Assembly (NCBI RefSeq): GCF_001273835.1
Contig: NZ_JHEI01000135.1
Coordinates: forward strand, 186,001 to 250,000
Length of the DNA: 64,000 nucleotides
DNA from: Leucobacter celer subsp. astrifaciens
GTDB taxonomy: Bacteria; Actinomycetota; Actinomycetes; Actinomycetales; Microbacteriaceae
Reading direction: 5' to 3'
In this document: piece by piece, positions 28,780-37,961 of the stretch
How positions within the stretch are numbered: the first letter of the stretch is position 1
How the letters are laid out: each line of letters opens with the position of its first letter
Notes under the pieces: generated by a model
Databases searched by the model: none
Told to the model about the DNA's origin: nothing
Seen by the model: only the letters and a program-made list of their open reading frames with translations
Program-made: the position numbers and the translations under genes

Positions 28780-29679
28780 CTAGCGCGCGACCTCGAAGTT
28801 GAAGACGCTCGTGTCGAAGTGGTTGTAGTCCTCGTAGTCGATGAGGTCGTAGAGGTCGGCGCGGTGCTGCATCTCGCCGAGCTTGGAGGTGAGGTGCCCC
28901 TCCTCGTTCAGCGTGTCGAGCGCGCGCCCGGTCGCCCCCATCGCGATCCGCAGCATCGACACCGGCCAGATCACAATGTTGACGCCGATGTCGGCGAGCT
29001 GCTGCGACGAGAAGAGCTCGCTCTTGCCGAACTCGGTCATGTTGGCGAGGATCGGCACGTCGACCGCGGCCCGGATCGCGGCGAACTCCTCCAGCGAGCG
29101 CATCGCCTCGGGGAAGATCGCGTCGGCGCCGGCGTCGACGAGCGCCTTCGCGCGATCCTTCGCCGCCTCCAGGCCGTCGACGGCCGCGATGTCGGTGCGC
29201 GCCATGATGAGGAAGTCGGGATCGCGGCGGGCGTCGGCGGCGGCGCGGATGCGCTTGATCGCGGTCGACTCGTCCACCACGGCCTTGCCGTCGAGGTGGC
29301 CGCAGCGCTTCGGGTTGATCTGGTCCTCGATGTGCGCGCCCGCGAGCCCGGCGTCCTCGAGCGTCTGGATCGTGCGCGCCACGTTCATGGGCTCGCCGAA
29401 GCCGGTGTCGGCGTCGACGATCGCGGGCAGCTCGGTCATGCGCGCGATCTGCTGCGCACGACCGGCCACCTCGGTGAGCGTGGTCAGGCCGATATCGGGC
29501 AGGCCCAGGTCGGCCGAGAGCACCGCGCCCGAGATGTAGACGCCGTCGAAGCCCTTGCGCTCGATGAGGCGCGCGCTCAGCGGGTTGAAGGCCCCCGGGA
29601 ACCGCAGCAGCTCGCCGCTCGCGAGCCGCTCGCGGAACAGGCGCCGCTTCTCGGCGGGGGTGGTCTTGCTGTAGAGCAT
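28780..29679 (-). CDS. prpB: methylisocitrate lyase
   Basis: A 299-residue isocitrate-lyase-superfamily enzyme that splits 2-methylisocitrate to pyruvate and succinate. The catalytic KRCGH motif occurs in INPKRCGHLDGKAVV; PAIVDADTGFGEPMNVART and AGAHIEDQ hold the metal-binding acids. I chose ATG 29679 (MLYSKTTPAEKRRLF), which has AAAGGTG six bases upstream, over a GTG nine bases earlier. Confidence 0.95.
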   Translation of the reverse strand: MLYSKTTPAEKRRLFRERLASGELLRFPGAFNPLSARLIERKGFDGVYISGAVLSADLGLPDIGLTTLTEVAGRAQQIARMTELPAIVDADTGFGEPMNVARTIQTLEDAGLAGAHIEDQINPKRCGHLDGKAVVDESTAIKRIRAAADARRDPDFLIMARTDIAAVDGLEAAKDRAKALVDAGADAIFPEAMRSLEEFAAIRAAVDVPILANMTEFGKSELFSSQQLADIGVNIVIWPVSMLRIAMGATGRALDTLNEEGHLTSKLGEMQHRADLYDLIDYEDYNHFDTSVFNFEVAR

Positions 29680-29696
29680 GTGGGTCACCTTTTCTT

Positions 29697-29776
29697 CGTC
29701 ATCCTGCGGCCGCGCCAGCGGATCGCAGGATCTCGGTTTCGAACGGGTAGATTCTGCGACTGCGCGCAGAATGACG
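29697..29776. repeat. intergenic palindrome, CGTCATCCTGCG family, copy 2
   Basis: Between prpD and prpB. The left end cgtcatcctgcggccgcg (from 29697) pairs with gattctgcgactgcgcgcagaatgacg ending at 29776. Outer ends match copy 1 at 23.85 kb, while the middle differs. Confidence 0.75.
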
Positions 29777-29781
29777 GTCGG

Positions 29782-29819
29782 GGACGCGCGGGATCACGGC
29801 CGGACGCGCGGGATCACGG
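29782..29819. repeat. short tandem repeat, period 20
   Basis: ggacgcgcgggatcacgg occurs twice (29782-29799 and 29802-29819) just before the end of prpD, directly next to the palindromic element. Confidence 0.7.
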
Positions 29820-29823
29820 TGCG

Positions 29824-31362
29824 CTAGAACAGCCCCTTCGGGGCGGCTGCGAGGTCGATCACGCCGGGCGCGGCCACGATGTTCAGCTCGCGCACCTCGT
29901 CGGCCGTGAGCTCGGGCAGGCGCTGCACGAGCTCGAGGAAGCGCTCGATCTCGGCGGGCTCGAGCACGGGCTCCGCGAGCAGGCGGAACTTCGCGATGTA
30001 GTTCTCCCGCGCGAAGGGGCGGGCGCCCAGCGGGTGGGCGTCGGCCACCGCGATCTCCTCGACGATCCTCTCGCCGTTCGCGAGCTCGATCTCGACGCGG
30101 CCGCCGAAGGCCTTCTCGTCGGGGTCCTCGGAGTGGTAGCGGCGGGTCCACTCCGCGTCCTCGGCGGTGGTGATCCTGTGCCACAGCGCGACCGTGTCGG
30201 CGCGGCCCGCGCGTTCCGGGGCGTAGGAGTCGACGTGGTGCCAGCCGCCGTCCTGCAGCGCCACCGCGAAGATGTACGGGATCGAGTGATCGAGGGTCTC
30301 GCGCGACGCCTGCGGGTCGTACTTCTGCGGGTCGTTCGCGCCCGAGCCGATCACGTAGTGGGTGTGGTGGCTCGTGTGCAGCACGATGGCGGTGATGTTC
30401 GCGGGATCGGCGAGTTCCGGCCGCTCGTGGTGCAGCTTGCGGGCGAGGTCGATCCAGGCCTGCGCCTGGTACTCGGCCGAGTGCTCCTTGGTGTAGCTGT
30501 CGAGGATCGCGCGCTTCGCCTCGCCCTTCGCGGGCAGGGGCACGTCGTAGGAGGCGTCGGGGCCGTCGAGCATCCAGGCGATCACGCCGTCCTCCCCCTC
30601 GTAGATGGGGCTCGGCGAGGTCTGGCCGCGCATGGCGCGGTCGACGGCCTCGACGGCCATCTTGCCCGCGAAGGCCGGGGCGTGGGCCTTCCAGGTCGAG
30701 ATCTCGCCCTTGCGGCTCTGCCGCGTCGCGGTGGTGGTGTGGAGGCCCTGACCGACGGCCTGGTAGATGGTCTCGGCGTCGAGGCCGAGCAGCGTGCCGA
30801 TACCGGCCGCGGCCGAGGGGCCGATGTGGGCGACGTGGTCGATCTTGTGCTTGTGCAGGCAGATCGAGCGCACGAGGTCCATCTGGATCTCGTAGCCGGT
30901 CGCGATGCCGCGCACGAGCGCGCGGCCGTCGGTTCCGACGTGCTGCGCGACGGCGAGGATCGGCGGAATGTTGTCTCCGGGGTGCGAGTACTCGGCCGCG
31001 AGGAAGGTGTCGTGGTAGTCGAGCTCGCGCACGGCCACGCCGTTGGCCCAGGCCGCCCACTCCGGGCTCGACTGCTGCGCCTCGGCCCCCGACGACGCGA
31101 GGCCGAAGATCGAGGATCCCGACCCACCGGTCGAGACCGGGTGCGAGAGCGCCTGCGCGCGGGCCGCGACGATCGGGCCGCGGTTCAGGGAGGCTGCGGC
31201 GACGGAGGCGTTGTCGATGATCCTGTTGATGATCATGTCGACGACCTCGGGCTCGACCTCGACCGGGTCGGTCGCGACCTCGGCGATCTTCCAGGCGAGC
31301 TGCTGCTCGCGGGGCAGCTCCTCTTCGCTCTTGTAGACGCGGACGTGATGGGTGACGGTCAT
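29824..31362 (-). CDS. prpD: 2-methylcitrate dehydratase (MmgE/PrpD family)
   Basis: A 512-residue cofactor-independent dehydratase converting 2-methylcitrate to 2-methyl-cis-aconitate. It has [63 protein letters not shown] and the C-terminal [19 protein letters not shown] typical of PrpD. Its start overlaps the GntR regulator stop by four bases, making it the first enzyme of the operon gntR-prpD-prpB-prpC. Confidence 0.95.
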   Translation of the reverse strand: MTVTHHVRVYKSEEELPREQQLAWKIAEVATDPVEVEPEVVDMIINRIIDNASVAAASLNRGPIVAARAQALSHPVSTGGSGSSIFGLASSGAEAQQSSPEWAAWANGVAVRELDYHDTFLAAEYSHPGDNIPPILAVAQHVGTDGRALVRGIATGYEIQMDLVRSICLHKHKIDHVAHIGPSAAAGIGTLLGLDAETIYQAVGQGLHTTTATRQSRKGEISTWKAHAPAFAGKMAVEAVDRAMRGQTSPSPIYEGEDGVIAWMLDGPDASYDVPLPAKGEAKRAILDSYTKEHSAEYQAQAWIDLARKLHHERPELADPANITAIVLHTSHHTHYVIGSGANDPQKYDPQASRETLDHSIPYIFAVALQDGGWHHVDSYAPERAGRADTVALWHRITTAEDAEWTRRYHSEDPDEKAFGGRVEIELANGERIVEEIAVADAHPLGARPFARENYIAKFRLLAEPVLEPAEIERFLELVQRLPELTADEVRELNIVAAPGVIDLAAAPKGLF

Positions 31363-32033
31363 TGCGGTCCTTCCGGGGTGGGCGACGGGGAGCCCCGGCC
31401 CGAGTCCGCGATGGAGCTCAGGATCGAGGCGAGTGCGTTGTGCAGGTGCACGTGGGTGGCGTGCGCGGCGAGTTCGGCGTCGCCGCGGGCGATGGCCTCG
31501 GCGATGAGCGCGTGCTCGGAGACGGAGGCGCGCAACCGGGATCGGTTGTCGCGGGCGAGTCTGCGGGCGCGCACCAGGTGGGTGCGGATCGTGCGCAGCG
31601 CGCTCGTGAGGTAGGTGTTGTCGACCGCGGCGTCGACGGCCGCATCGAACCGTGAGATGAGCGCGTAGTACTCGTCGGCGGCCACGTCTCCGGTCTCGGG
31701 GTGAGCCGCATCGAACGCGGCGGCGAGTGCGGCGAACAGCTGCCGATCGCCGCGCTCGGCGGCGATCCGCGCTGCGGTCTCCTCGAGCGCGCGCCGCGCC
31801 TCGAAGAGCTCGCGGATATCATCGGCGTCGAAGCCCGATACCACCAGCACCCGCGGGGATTGCTGACGCACCAGCCCGTCCGCGACCAGCCGGCCGATCG
31901 CCTCGCGCATGGGGGTGCGGCTCACGCCGAGGCGCTCCGCCTGCTCGACCTCGCCGACGACGGATCCGGGAGGCATCTCGCCGCTCTGGATCCCGTCCAG
32001 CAGCGTTGCGTACGCGCGGTCGCTCGCCCTCAT
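31359..32033 (-). CDS. GntR-family (FCD subfamily) regulator of the propionate operon
   Basis: A 224-residue regulator. The N-terminal winged helix (residues 1-75) contains [28 protein letters not shown]; the all-helical FCD domain follows, with [19 protein letters not shown] and the metal-binding His pattern expected ([28 protein letters not shown]). AGGAGGT precedes the ATG. Coupled to prpD, it probably controls the methylcitrate genes in response to a pathway acid, as other prp regulators do. Two GTATAC boxes lie upstream. Confidence 0.9.
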   Translation of the reverse strand: MRASDRAYATLLDGIQSGEMPPGSVVGEVEQAERLGVSRTPMREAIGRLVADGLVRQQSPRVLVVSGFDADDIRELFEARRALEETAARIAAERGDRQLFAALAAAFDAAHPETGDVAADEYYALISRFDAAVDAAVDNTYLTSALRTIRTHLVRARRLARDNRSRLRASVSEHALIAEAIARGDAELAAHATHVHLHNALASILSSIADSGRGSPSPTPEGPQ

Positions 32034-32057
32034 GCTACCTCCTCATCGCACGCTAGC

Positions 32058-32115
32058 GTATACATAATCAGCGATGGAAGCAAGAGATTGCCAATAATTC
32101 ATCTATTTCGTATAC
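32058..32115 (-). promoter_or_regulatory. prp promoter with paired GTATAC operator sites
   Basis: On the minus strand, TTTGTATACG (GTATAC core 32110-32115) and TTATGTATACG (core 32058-32063) lie 52 bases apart in unusually AT-rich DNA. TTGGCA (32089-32094) and GATTAT (32064-32069) are possible -35 and -10 elements with a slightly long 19-base spacer. The boxes resemble FCD-type GntR half-sites and would allow autoregulation. Confidence 0.5.
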
Positions 32116-32181
32116 AAACAACCGCGAACTCGAACTGAGCGATCCCGTCGGCTCAGGGCGACGGAAGCCGGGCGTCATCGC

Positions 32182-32187
32182 TAGCAT
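32182..32187 (+). promoter_or_regulatory. -10 element TAGCAT, leaderless thrE-like start
   Basis: TAGCAT followed by six bases (GAGAGC) and the ATG at 32194; no Shine-Dalgarno sequence. Confidence 0.55.
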
Positions 32188-32193
32188 GAGAGC

Positions 32194-33483
32194 ATGCCCA
32201 CTGAGCAGAATGCGGAGCGCGAATCGTCGGGCCACGACGCGGCGTTCGTCGAGCTGGGCATGCTGCTGCTCGAGGCGGGGCTCTCCGTCACCGATGTGCG
32301 GGACGAGCTCGAGACCGTGCGCCGCACCGCAGCGCCGGATGAACCGCTGAGCTTCGAGGTGCTCGCGGACACCGTGTTCGTCAGCAGGGCGCGCGGCACC
32401 GGACCCGTCGCCATGGGCAGCATCGGGCAATCGGAGCTGCCCGTCAGGCAGGCCGCACGCGCGGTGCGGTTCTCGCACGCGCTCGCCTCGGGCGAGCGCG
32501 ACCTCGCCGAGGTCGCCGGGGAGGCGCGCCGGATCCGGGACCACCCGGCTCCGCACGGGACCCTCGGATGGATCGGCGGCTGCGTGCTGATCGCCGCCGG
32601 GCTCGCGACCGTGTTCCGCTGCCCGTGGTGGGCGATCCTGCTCGCGGCGCTCGTCGGCTGCGCGGTCGGAGCGGTCATACGGCTCATGAGCCGCAGCCGC
32701 CCCGCGGCCGCCATCCTCCCCTTCGTCGCGACCTTCCTGTCGACGCTCCTCGTCGGCGCCGTCGCAGCCTGGGCCGACCTCGGTCCCGTACCGCTCTTCG
32801 CGGTCTGCGCCCCGATCGCCATCCTCGTCCCCGGCGCGCTCATCACGAACGCACTGCTCGAACTCACCGCGAACGACATCGTGACGGGTGCGTCCCGCCT
32901 GGTCTACGGCCTCATCGTGCTGGGGTTCATGGTGCTCGGGATCCTCGCCGGAGGCGCCCCCACCGGCCTGCGCATCGATCCGGGATCCGCCTCGCTCGTC
33001 GGCGATGCGGCCGCACTCGGCCACGCGCACGGCACCTGGACTGCTCTCCCGCCGCAGTGGGCGGCGTGGGTCGGCGTGGTCGGCGTGGCGATCGGCATCA
33101 GTCTGGCGCTCGGCTCGGGGTCGCGACTGACCGCACTCGCCGTCGTCGTGATGACCTGCACCTACGCCGTGCTCTCGATCCTGACGCCGCACGTGGGCAG
33201 CATCGTCGCCACGGGTGTGTCGGCAGCGGTGCTCTTCGCCGCGGCCAGACTGCTCGAGCGCTCGGGATTCTCCGTGCCCGCGGCCATCACGTTCCAGCCG
33301 GCGTTCCTGCTGCTGGTCCCCGGCACCGTCGGGCTCGTCGCGATCACCGCGTCGAGCGGGGAGGCGCTCGCGACGGCTCCCGCCACCTTCGTGAGCCTCT
33401 GCATCGGGATCAAGGTCGGATCGGTCATCACCGATACCCCGTGGGCGCGCGTGTTCACCCGGCGGGCCGCGATCCCCGGGTGA
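32194..33483 (+). CDS. ThrE-family threonine/serine exporter
   Basis: A 429-residue integral membrane protein. The first 130 residues form the soluble ThrE N-domain (LGMLLLEAGLSVTDVRDELETV...AARAVRFSHALASGERDL). About ten hydrophobic segments follow, including IAILVPGALITNALLELTANDIVTGASRLVYGL and the C-terminal FQPAFLLLVPGTVGLVAI. ThrE exports threonine and serine in Corynebacterium. It is a single gene, divergent from the prp regulator, and convergent with the VOC gene that ends 22 bases away. Confidence 0.85.
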   Translation: MPTEQNAERESSGHDAAFVELGMLLLEAGLSVTDVRDELETVRRTAAPDEPLSFEVLADTVFVSRARGTGPVAMGSIGQSELPVRQAARAVRFSHALASGERDLAEVAGEARRIRDHPAPHGTLGWIGGCVLIAAGLATVFRCPWWAILLAALVGCAVGAVIRLMSRSRPAAAILPFVATFLSTLLVGAVAAWADLGPVPLFAVCAPIAILVPGALITNALLELTANDIVTGASRLVYGLIVLGFMVLGILAGGAPTGLRIDPGSASLVGDAAALGHAHGTWTALPPQWAAWVGVVGVAIGISLALGSGSRLTALAVVVMTCTYAVLSILTPHVGSIVATGVSAAVLFAAARLLERSGFSVPAAITFQPAFLLLVPGTVGLVAITASSGEALATAPATFVSLCIGIKVGSVITDTPWARVFTRRAAIPG

Positions 33484-33504
33484 GCACGGCGCCCCGGTCG
33501 CCGC

Positions 33505-34419
33505 TCAGAGTTCGGCGATGACGATCTTCTTCATCGGCATCATGCGCTCGAAGGCACCCGGGTGCTCCATGAGCTCTCCCATGTTCGCCGGCACGATCTG
33601 CCAGCTGACGCCGAAACGATCGGCGAGCCAGCCGCACTGCTCCGCCTCGGGCACGGCCGAGAGCGCCTCCCACAGGCGGTCGATCTCAGTCTGATCCGCG
33701 CACAGCACCTCGAGCGACACGCCGCAGGTGAACGGCGCGTCCTGTTCCACGGCGGAGTCCATCACCGCGAACCACTGCTCGCCGATCCGGAACTCGCCGA
33801 ACATCAGCGCCTCGGGCGTCGCGGGCCCGGTCGGCTCGCCGTACGGATAGCGGCCTCCAGCCTCGGCGTCCTCGAACACCGACACGTAGAAGTCGATCGC
33901 CTCGTTCGCCAGGTTCTGCACCGCGCCGGAGAACATGAGCGACGGGATCACGAAGGGCCGGGGATCCCCGTCGGGGTCCGTAAGCATGAGCTGCCAGCTC
34001 ACCCCGAAGCGATCCTCGACCCAGCCGTAGCGGGGGCTGAACGGGTACTCGCCGAGCGGCATGAGCACGGTTCCGCCGTCGGAGAGCGCCCGCCACACGA
34101 GGTCGAGCCGATCCCGCGCAGCCTCGGCACTGCCATCGAACATGAGCGGGTCGAAGTTCAGCATGAGCGAGATGCTCGAGTTCGGCCGGAACTCGTCCCC
34201 GGCGTTGATGAGCGTGAGTCGGGTCGAACCCTCACCGCCCGGGATCTCGACGGCCACCGTCTGGGGGGCGCCTGCGAGGTCCTGCTGGAAGTCGAGCAGC
34301 CCGGTCTCGGGGTATCGGGACTCGAGGGTCGACGTGGCACCCGGGAAGACCGCTGCGTAGTAGGCGCCGACCTCCTCCGCATTGCGATTGCACCAGATGT
34401 TGGTCACGATCTTCTGCAC
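33505..34419 (-). CDS. tandem VOC (PhnB/3-dmu-9_3-mt) protein
   Basis: A 304-residue cytosolic protein made of two glyoxalase-fold repeats. Each has the PhnB signature: IWCNRNAEEVGAYYAAVFPG...GWVEDRFGVSWQLMLTDP and NLANEAIDFYVSVFED...CGWLADRFGVSWQIVPANM. No clear metal-ligand set is visible, and the substrate is unknown. It starts at GTG with GAGGAGG upstream and is divergent from another VOC gene at 34.6 kb. Confidence 0.82.
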   Translation of the reverse strand: MQKIVTNIWCNRNAEEVGAYYAAVFPGATSTLESRYPETGLLDFQQDLAGAPQTVAVEIPGGEGSTRLTLINAGDEFRPNSSISLMLNFDPLMFDGSAEAARDRLDLVWRALSDGGTVLMPLGEYPFSPRYGWVEDRFGVSWQLMLTDPDGDPRPFVIPSLMFSGAVQNLANEAIDFYVSVFEDAEAGGRYPYGEPTGPATPEALMFGEFRIGEQWFAVMDSAVEQDAPFTCGVSLEVLCADQTEIDRLWEALSAVPEAEQCGWLADRFGVSWQIVPANMGELMEHPGAFERMMPMKKIVIAEL

Positions 34420-34639
34420 GGCGGCCTCCTCTGCCCGGGACGGTGCGGCTCCCCTCAGTATCCGCCCGCGTGCGCCGCTCGGCAAGGGGTGCCCCGCATC
34501 GACGCCCTGACCTTGCTCCTCGGCCCCGATGCGCGCAGAATGGGGTCCGGGGCCTGCACCCGCCGGCCCCGCAGCAGGACGGCGCCGAAGCTCCCCGAGA
34601 AACGTTGCCGACTGCAGGTCGCCTCGGAGCGGAGGACGC

Positions 34640-35077
34640 ATGAGCATCGCACTCGAGAACGTCGGCATCGCCGTTCGCGACATCGAGGCCGCGATCGCCT
34701 TCTTCACCGACCTCGGCCTCACGGTCCTCGGCCGCGACACGGTGAGCGGCGTGTGGGCCGATACGGCCGTCGGCCTCGACGGCAACCGCGCCAGGATCGC
34801 GATGCTCCAGACGCCGGACGGCCACGGCCGCCTGGAGCTCTTCGAGTACCTCCACCCCGAGGCGATCGAGACGAGGCCCACGCGCCCCAACGAGATCGGC
34901 ATGCACCGCGTCGCCTTCTCCGTCGACGACATCGACGAGGCTCTCGAGATCGCCGCGCGGCACGGATGCCACCCGCTTCGCGGCGTGGCCACCTACGAGG
35001 ACGTCTACAAGCTGTGCTACGTCCGCGGCCCGAGCGGCATCATCGTCATGCTCGCGGAGGCGCTGCAGAAGGGCTGA
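34640..35077 (+). CDS. VOC-family protein (methylmalonyl-CoA-epimerase/glyoxalase-like)
   Basis: A 145-residue single-domain VOC protein: LENVGIAVRDIEAAIAFFTDLGLTVLGRD, MHRVAFSVDDIDEALEIAARHG and YVRGPSGIIVMLAE. The first strand has no metal-ligand His (EN in place of the usual DH), so it may lack the standard metal site. GGAGG lies five bases upstream of the ATG. Confidence 0.8.
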   Translation: MSIALENVGIAVRDIEAAIAFFTDLGLTVLGRDTVSGVWADTAVGLDGNRARIAMLQTPDGHGRLELFEYLHPEAIETRPTRPNEIGMHRVAFSVDDIDEALEIAARHGCHPLRGVATYEDVYKLCYVRGPSGIIVMLAEALQKG

Positions 35078-35083
35078 GGCCGC

Positions 35084-35518
35084 TCAAGCCGCCCGGGGCG
35101 CGTAGCGCTCGCCCGTCTCGACGGCCCCCTCGTATCCGACGAGCCAGCGCACTCCGTAGCGATCGATCAGCTGGCCGTCTGCGGCGCCCCAGGCCCGCGG
35201 ATCCAGGGGCTCGAGCACACGCCCGTCCGAGCCGAGCGCATCGAACCATTCGTGGAGGATCGCGGGCTCCGCCGTCCCCAGCAGAGCGAGGAACATGCCG
35301 CTCAGATGCACGGCGTCCTCATCGGCTCCGGCGTCAGCGCCGTAGAGCGGCACCGGCCCGGTGAGCACGCCGTGGGCGATCGCATCGGCGGGACCATCGG
35401 CGCGCCCGAACTCGCGGAAGGTGTTGAAGCGCAGCTCACCGCCGAACACCGAGCGATAGAACCCCAGTGCTTCCTCCGCGTTCCCGGGGAACAGCAGGTA
35501 CGGTGTGATCCCGCTCAT
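35084..35518 (-). CDS. PhnB-like VOC protein
   Basis: A 144-residue protein (YLLFPGNAEEALGFYRSVFGGELRFNTFREFG...DRYGVRWLVGYE) of the PhnB group. It begins within the last codons of the NAD(P)-binding gene (four-base overlap), so the two are coupled. It converges with the VOC gene ending at 35077, six bases away. Confidence 0.8.
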   Translation of the reverse strand: MSGITPYLLFPGNAEEALGFYRSVFGGELRFNTFREFGRADGPADAIAHGVLTGPVPLYGADAGADEDAVHLSGMFLALLGTAEPAILHEWFDALGSDGRVLEPLDPRAWGAADGQLIDRYGVRWLVGYEGAVETGERYAPRAA

Positions 35519-36267
35519 CGTTCCCCCTCCTCCCCCGACAGGGTCTCCCCCAGCCACTCCTCGACGGTCACCGGGTCGATCTGCGCTTCCGGCCCCGGCA
35601 GCACCGCCCCGTCGCGCAGCGCGCGCCCGAAGCCGCCGGGAAGCGGCAGCTCGATGACCCGCGCTGCTCGGCCGCGCGCGGCCGAGACCGCACGCAGCAG
35701 CTCGGCCATGCGCATCTCCCGAGGGCCCGCGAGATCAGGAGCGTCACCGACGGGCCCCTGCTCCGCCAATCGCACGAGCCGAGCTCCGACCGAGGCCGCG
35801 GCGACCGGCTGCGAGCGCATGGCGGGTACGATGCGCCAGGCACCGAGCGGAACCGCGACCTGCTCCGCGAACTCGAAGAACTGGGTGGCGCGCAGGATCG
35901 TCCAGGGAACCGGCCCAGCCGCGACCGCGCGCTCCTGCGCCGCCTTCCCCGCATAGTATCCGTGCGGCGCCGCTGCGGCCCCGACGATCGACAGTGCGAC
36001 GTGGTGACCGACGTTCGCCTCGCGCTCGGCCCGATGCAGCGTCGAGGTGACCGCCTCGAAGAAGCCCTGCGCTCGGGCCGCCGATGTGGTCGAGGTGCCC
36101 GACACGTCGATCACGGCGTCGACGCCGCTGAGGTCGAGCCCACGGCCCGCCACCAGGTCCACTCCGCTGCGGCGGGACAGCACGACGACCTCGTGCCCCG
36201 CCCGCTCGGCCGCGCGCACGGTGTGCGTGCCGACGGCTCCCGTCCCTCCGGCGATCGCGATTCTCAT
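35515..36267 (-). CDS. NAD(P)-binding atypical SDR (NmrA/YbjT-like)
   Basis: A 250-residue protein beginning MRIAIAGGTGAVGTHTVRAA, the NmrA-like GxxGxxG variant, with HHVALSIVGAAAAPHGYYAGKAAQERAV matching the atypical SDR centre and PWTILRATQFFEFAEQ. It may be an NAD(P)H-dependent reductase or a redox sensor; the substrate is unknown. ATG 36267 is chosen because of the TATGGT promoter element six bases upstream. Confidence 0.82.
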   Translation of the reverse strand: MRIAIAGGTGAVGTHTVRAAERAGHEVVVLSRRSGVDLVAGRGLDLSGVDAVIDVSGTSTTSAARAQGFFEAVTSTLHRAEREANVGHHVALSIVGAAAAPHGYYAGKAAQERAVAAGPVPWTILRATQFFEFAEQVAVPLGAWRIVPAMRSQPVAAASVGARLVRLAEQGPVGDAPDLAGPREMRMAELLRAVSAARGRAARVIELPLPGGFGRALRDGAVLPGPEAQIDPVTVEEWLGETLSGEEGER

Positions 36268-36273
36268 GGCCCC

Positions 36274-36279
36274 ACCATA
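36274..36279 (-). promoter_or_regulatory. -10 element TATGGT, leaderless start
   Basis: On the minus strand TATGGT is followed by six bases (GGGGCC) and the ATG at 36267. Confidence 0.5.
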
Positions 36280-36334
36280 CGCGCGAGCGCCCGGCGGCGG
36301 AAAGTGCGACGCGCTCCCGTCCGCGAGAGCTCTG

Positions 36335-36360
36335 TGCCGCACCCCGGCCGAGGTGCGGCA
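36335..36360. terminator. hairpin after the nine-gene operon
   Basis: tgccgcacc (36335-36343) pairs with ggtgcggca (36352-36360) across eight bases. It lies about 85 bases downstream of the last gene of the minus-strand operon. There is no T-run, which is usual for actinobacterial terminators. Confidence 0.5.
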
Positions 36361-36444
36361 AGGCCAGGCGTACCTCGCGCTCGGTGTCGTGGAGGACGTG
36401 GCTGCTGCGTCAGGCCCTGTCGTGGCCCGCCCGGCTGCGAGGGG

Positions 36445-37554
36445 CTAGGCGCCCGCCCGCATCGCGGCGAGCGTGCGCTCGATGTCGGCCTCGTCGTTGA
36501 AGCCGTGCACGCCGATCCGCAGGCGGTCTCCCGTTACCCTGGCCCGCACGTCGGCGGCGACGAGGTCGGCGGCGACCCGGTCGGGGTCGGCCACCCGCAC
36601 CACCCGGATGTGGGACGGCCGCCCCGCGCGCACGGGAACGGCCCCGAGCCCGACGGCCTCCTGCTCGAAGTGATCGGCGAGCGCGAGGGCTCGGGATTCG
36701 ATCGCGAACGGGTCGAGTGCGGTCAGGATCCCCAGCGCAGCCTCCGCGCCGATCCACGGCAGCCACGCCTGCGAGGTGTCGCAGCGCGCGAGCCCGCCGG
36801 ACCGCCTCGGGCGTCCGCCGAACAGACCATCGGCGCCGTCGGCCGTCTTCCAACCGGGGGCGATCGATGCGAGGCCCGCCGCCGCCGCGCCCGGGCCGGC
36901 GACGAGCCAGGCCGCGCCGCGCGGCGCGAGCATCCACTTGTAGCCGTGCACGGCGAAGTAATCGGGCGCTGCTTCCGGGATCGGCGAGCGGAGCGCCCCG
37001 AGGCTCTGCGTCCCGTTGACGAAGAACTCGGCGCCGACCTCGCTCGCCCGGGCCCGCAGGGCCGCGAGGTCAATGCGCTCCCCGTCGCGGGTCGTCGTCT
37101 CCGACACGGCGACGAGCGACACCCCCGGCCGGAGCCGGTCGAGGAGGCCCTCGCTCCGGCTCCTGCCCGGCACGGGCTCGGCGAGCTCGACCGGGCGCCG
37201 CGGGTCGCGGTCGGCCTCGGCGAGGAACGGCAGCAGCAGGCTCTGGAACTCGTCGGCTCCGAGGAGCGCGACGCCGTCTGGCCGGAACCGCGCGACCGTG
37301 GCCGCAGCTTCGGCCAACGAGCCGACGGTGGCGACGGAGGACTCGGGTACCCCGCACCAGGCCGCGAACCGCGCTCTGGCCCGGTCCGCGGCCGCGTCCC
37401 ACTCGCCCCAGTCGAATTCTCCGGACAGCTGTTCGTCAAGCGCACGGCGCAGGGCCGCGGAGATCGGCGCGGCCGCCGGTGCCGATCCCGGGGTGTCGAG
37501 CCAGGCCCAGCGCTCGAGCGCCGGGAACACTCCGCGGAACTCCTCGGGCATCAT
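36445..37554 (-). CDS. class V PLP aminotransferase (kynureninase/NifS-like)
   Basis: A 369-residue PLP enzyme. Conserved segments include [14 protein letters not shown] at the start, [30 protein letters not shown] and the Schiff-base lysine in [18 protein letters not shown]. It is the last of nine coupled genes; its ATGATG start overlaps the Rid gene stop. It may act as an aminotransferase, desulfurase or lyase on the amino compound handled by this operon. The exact reaction cannot be read. Confidence 0.82.
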   Translation of the reverse strand: MMPEEFRGVFPALERWAWLDTPGSAPAAAPISAALRRALDEQLSGEFDWGEWDAAADRARARFAAWCGVPESSVATVGSLAEAAATVARFRPDGVALLGADEFQSLLLPFLAEADRDPRRPVELAEPVPGRSRSEGLLDRLRPGVSLVAVSETTTRDGERIDLAALRARASEVGAEFFVNGTQSLGALRSPIPEAAPDYFAVHGYKWMLAPRGAAWLVAGPGAAAAGLASIAPGWKTADGADGLFGGRPRRSGGLARCDTSQAWLPWIGAEAALGILTALDPFAIESRALALADHFEQEAVGLGAVPVRAGRPSHIRVVRVADPDRVAADLVAADVRARVTGDRLRIGVHGFNDEADIERTLAAMRAGA

Positions 37555-37961
37555 CGCGGCACCGCGACGACGGCCTCGATCTCGACGAGAATCTCGGGGG
37601 ATGCGAGCTCCGCCGCGACGAACGCGGAGTGGGCGGGGTAGGCCCCGTCCGGGTACCACCGGGCGAAGACCTCCGTCCGCGCTCCGGCGAACTCCCGGAA
37701 ACTGCCTGTGCCCGCGACGATCGTGAAGAGCTTCACGATGTGCGCCGGGGTCGCCCCGACTTCGGTGAGCAGCAGCTCCAGGTTGCGGAAGACCTGAGCC
37801 GTCTGCCCGGCGCAGCCCCCGGGCACGAGCGCGCCGTGGCGGTCCTGCCCCACCTGCCCCGAGAGGTAGACGAGCCGGTGCTCGTCCGGTACGACGGTGT
37901 AGTGCCGAAACGGCCCGATGGGCGCGGCGAGCGACTCCGGGTCGCCTCCGGTGACGATCAT
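37551..37961 (-). CDS. Rid-family (YjgF/YER057c/UK114) protein lacking the archetypal arginine
   Basis: A 136-residue trimer-forming Rid protein: [48 protein letters not shown] and [19 protein letters not shown]. In RidA an arginine in the PARS motif is needed for imine deamination; here the motif is PAHS, so it belongs to another Rid subgroup and may not deaminate imines. Its position between a dehydrogenase and a PLP enzyme is typical of Rid proteins in amine catabolism. Confidence 0.85.
   Translation of the reverse strand: MIVTGGDPESLAAPIGPFRHYTVVPDEHRLVYLSGQVGQDRHGALVPGGCAGQTAQVFRNLELLLTEVGATPAHIVKLFTIVAGTGSFREFAGARTEVFARWYPDGAYPAHSAFVAAELASPEILVEIEAVVAVPR

Noticed and set aside
28819-31614. 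A 931-codon open frame on the plus strand
   Set aside because: It is antisense to prpB, prpD and gntR, all of which have catalytic or DNA-binding motifs; the plus frame shows none.
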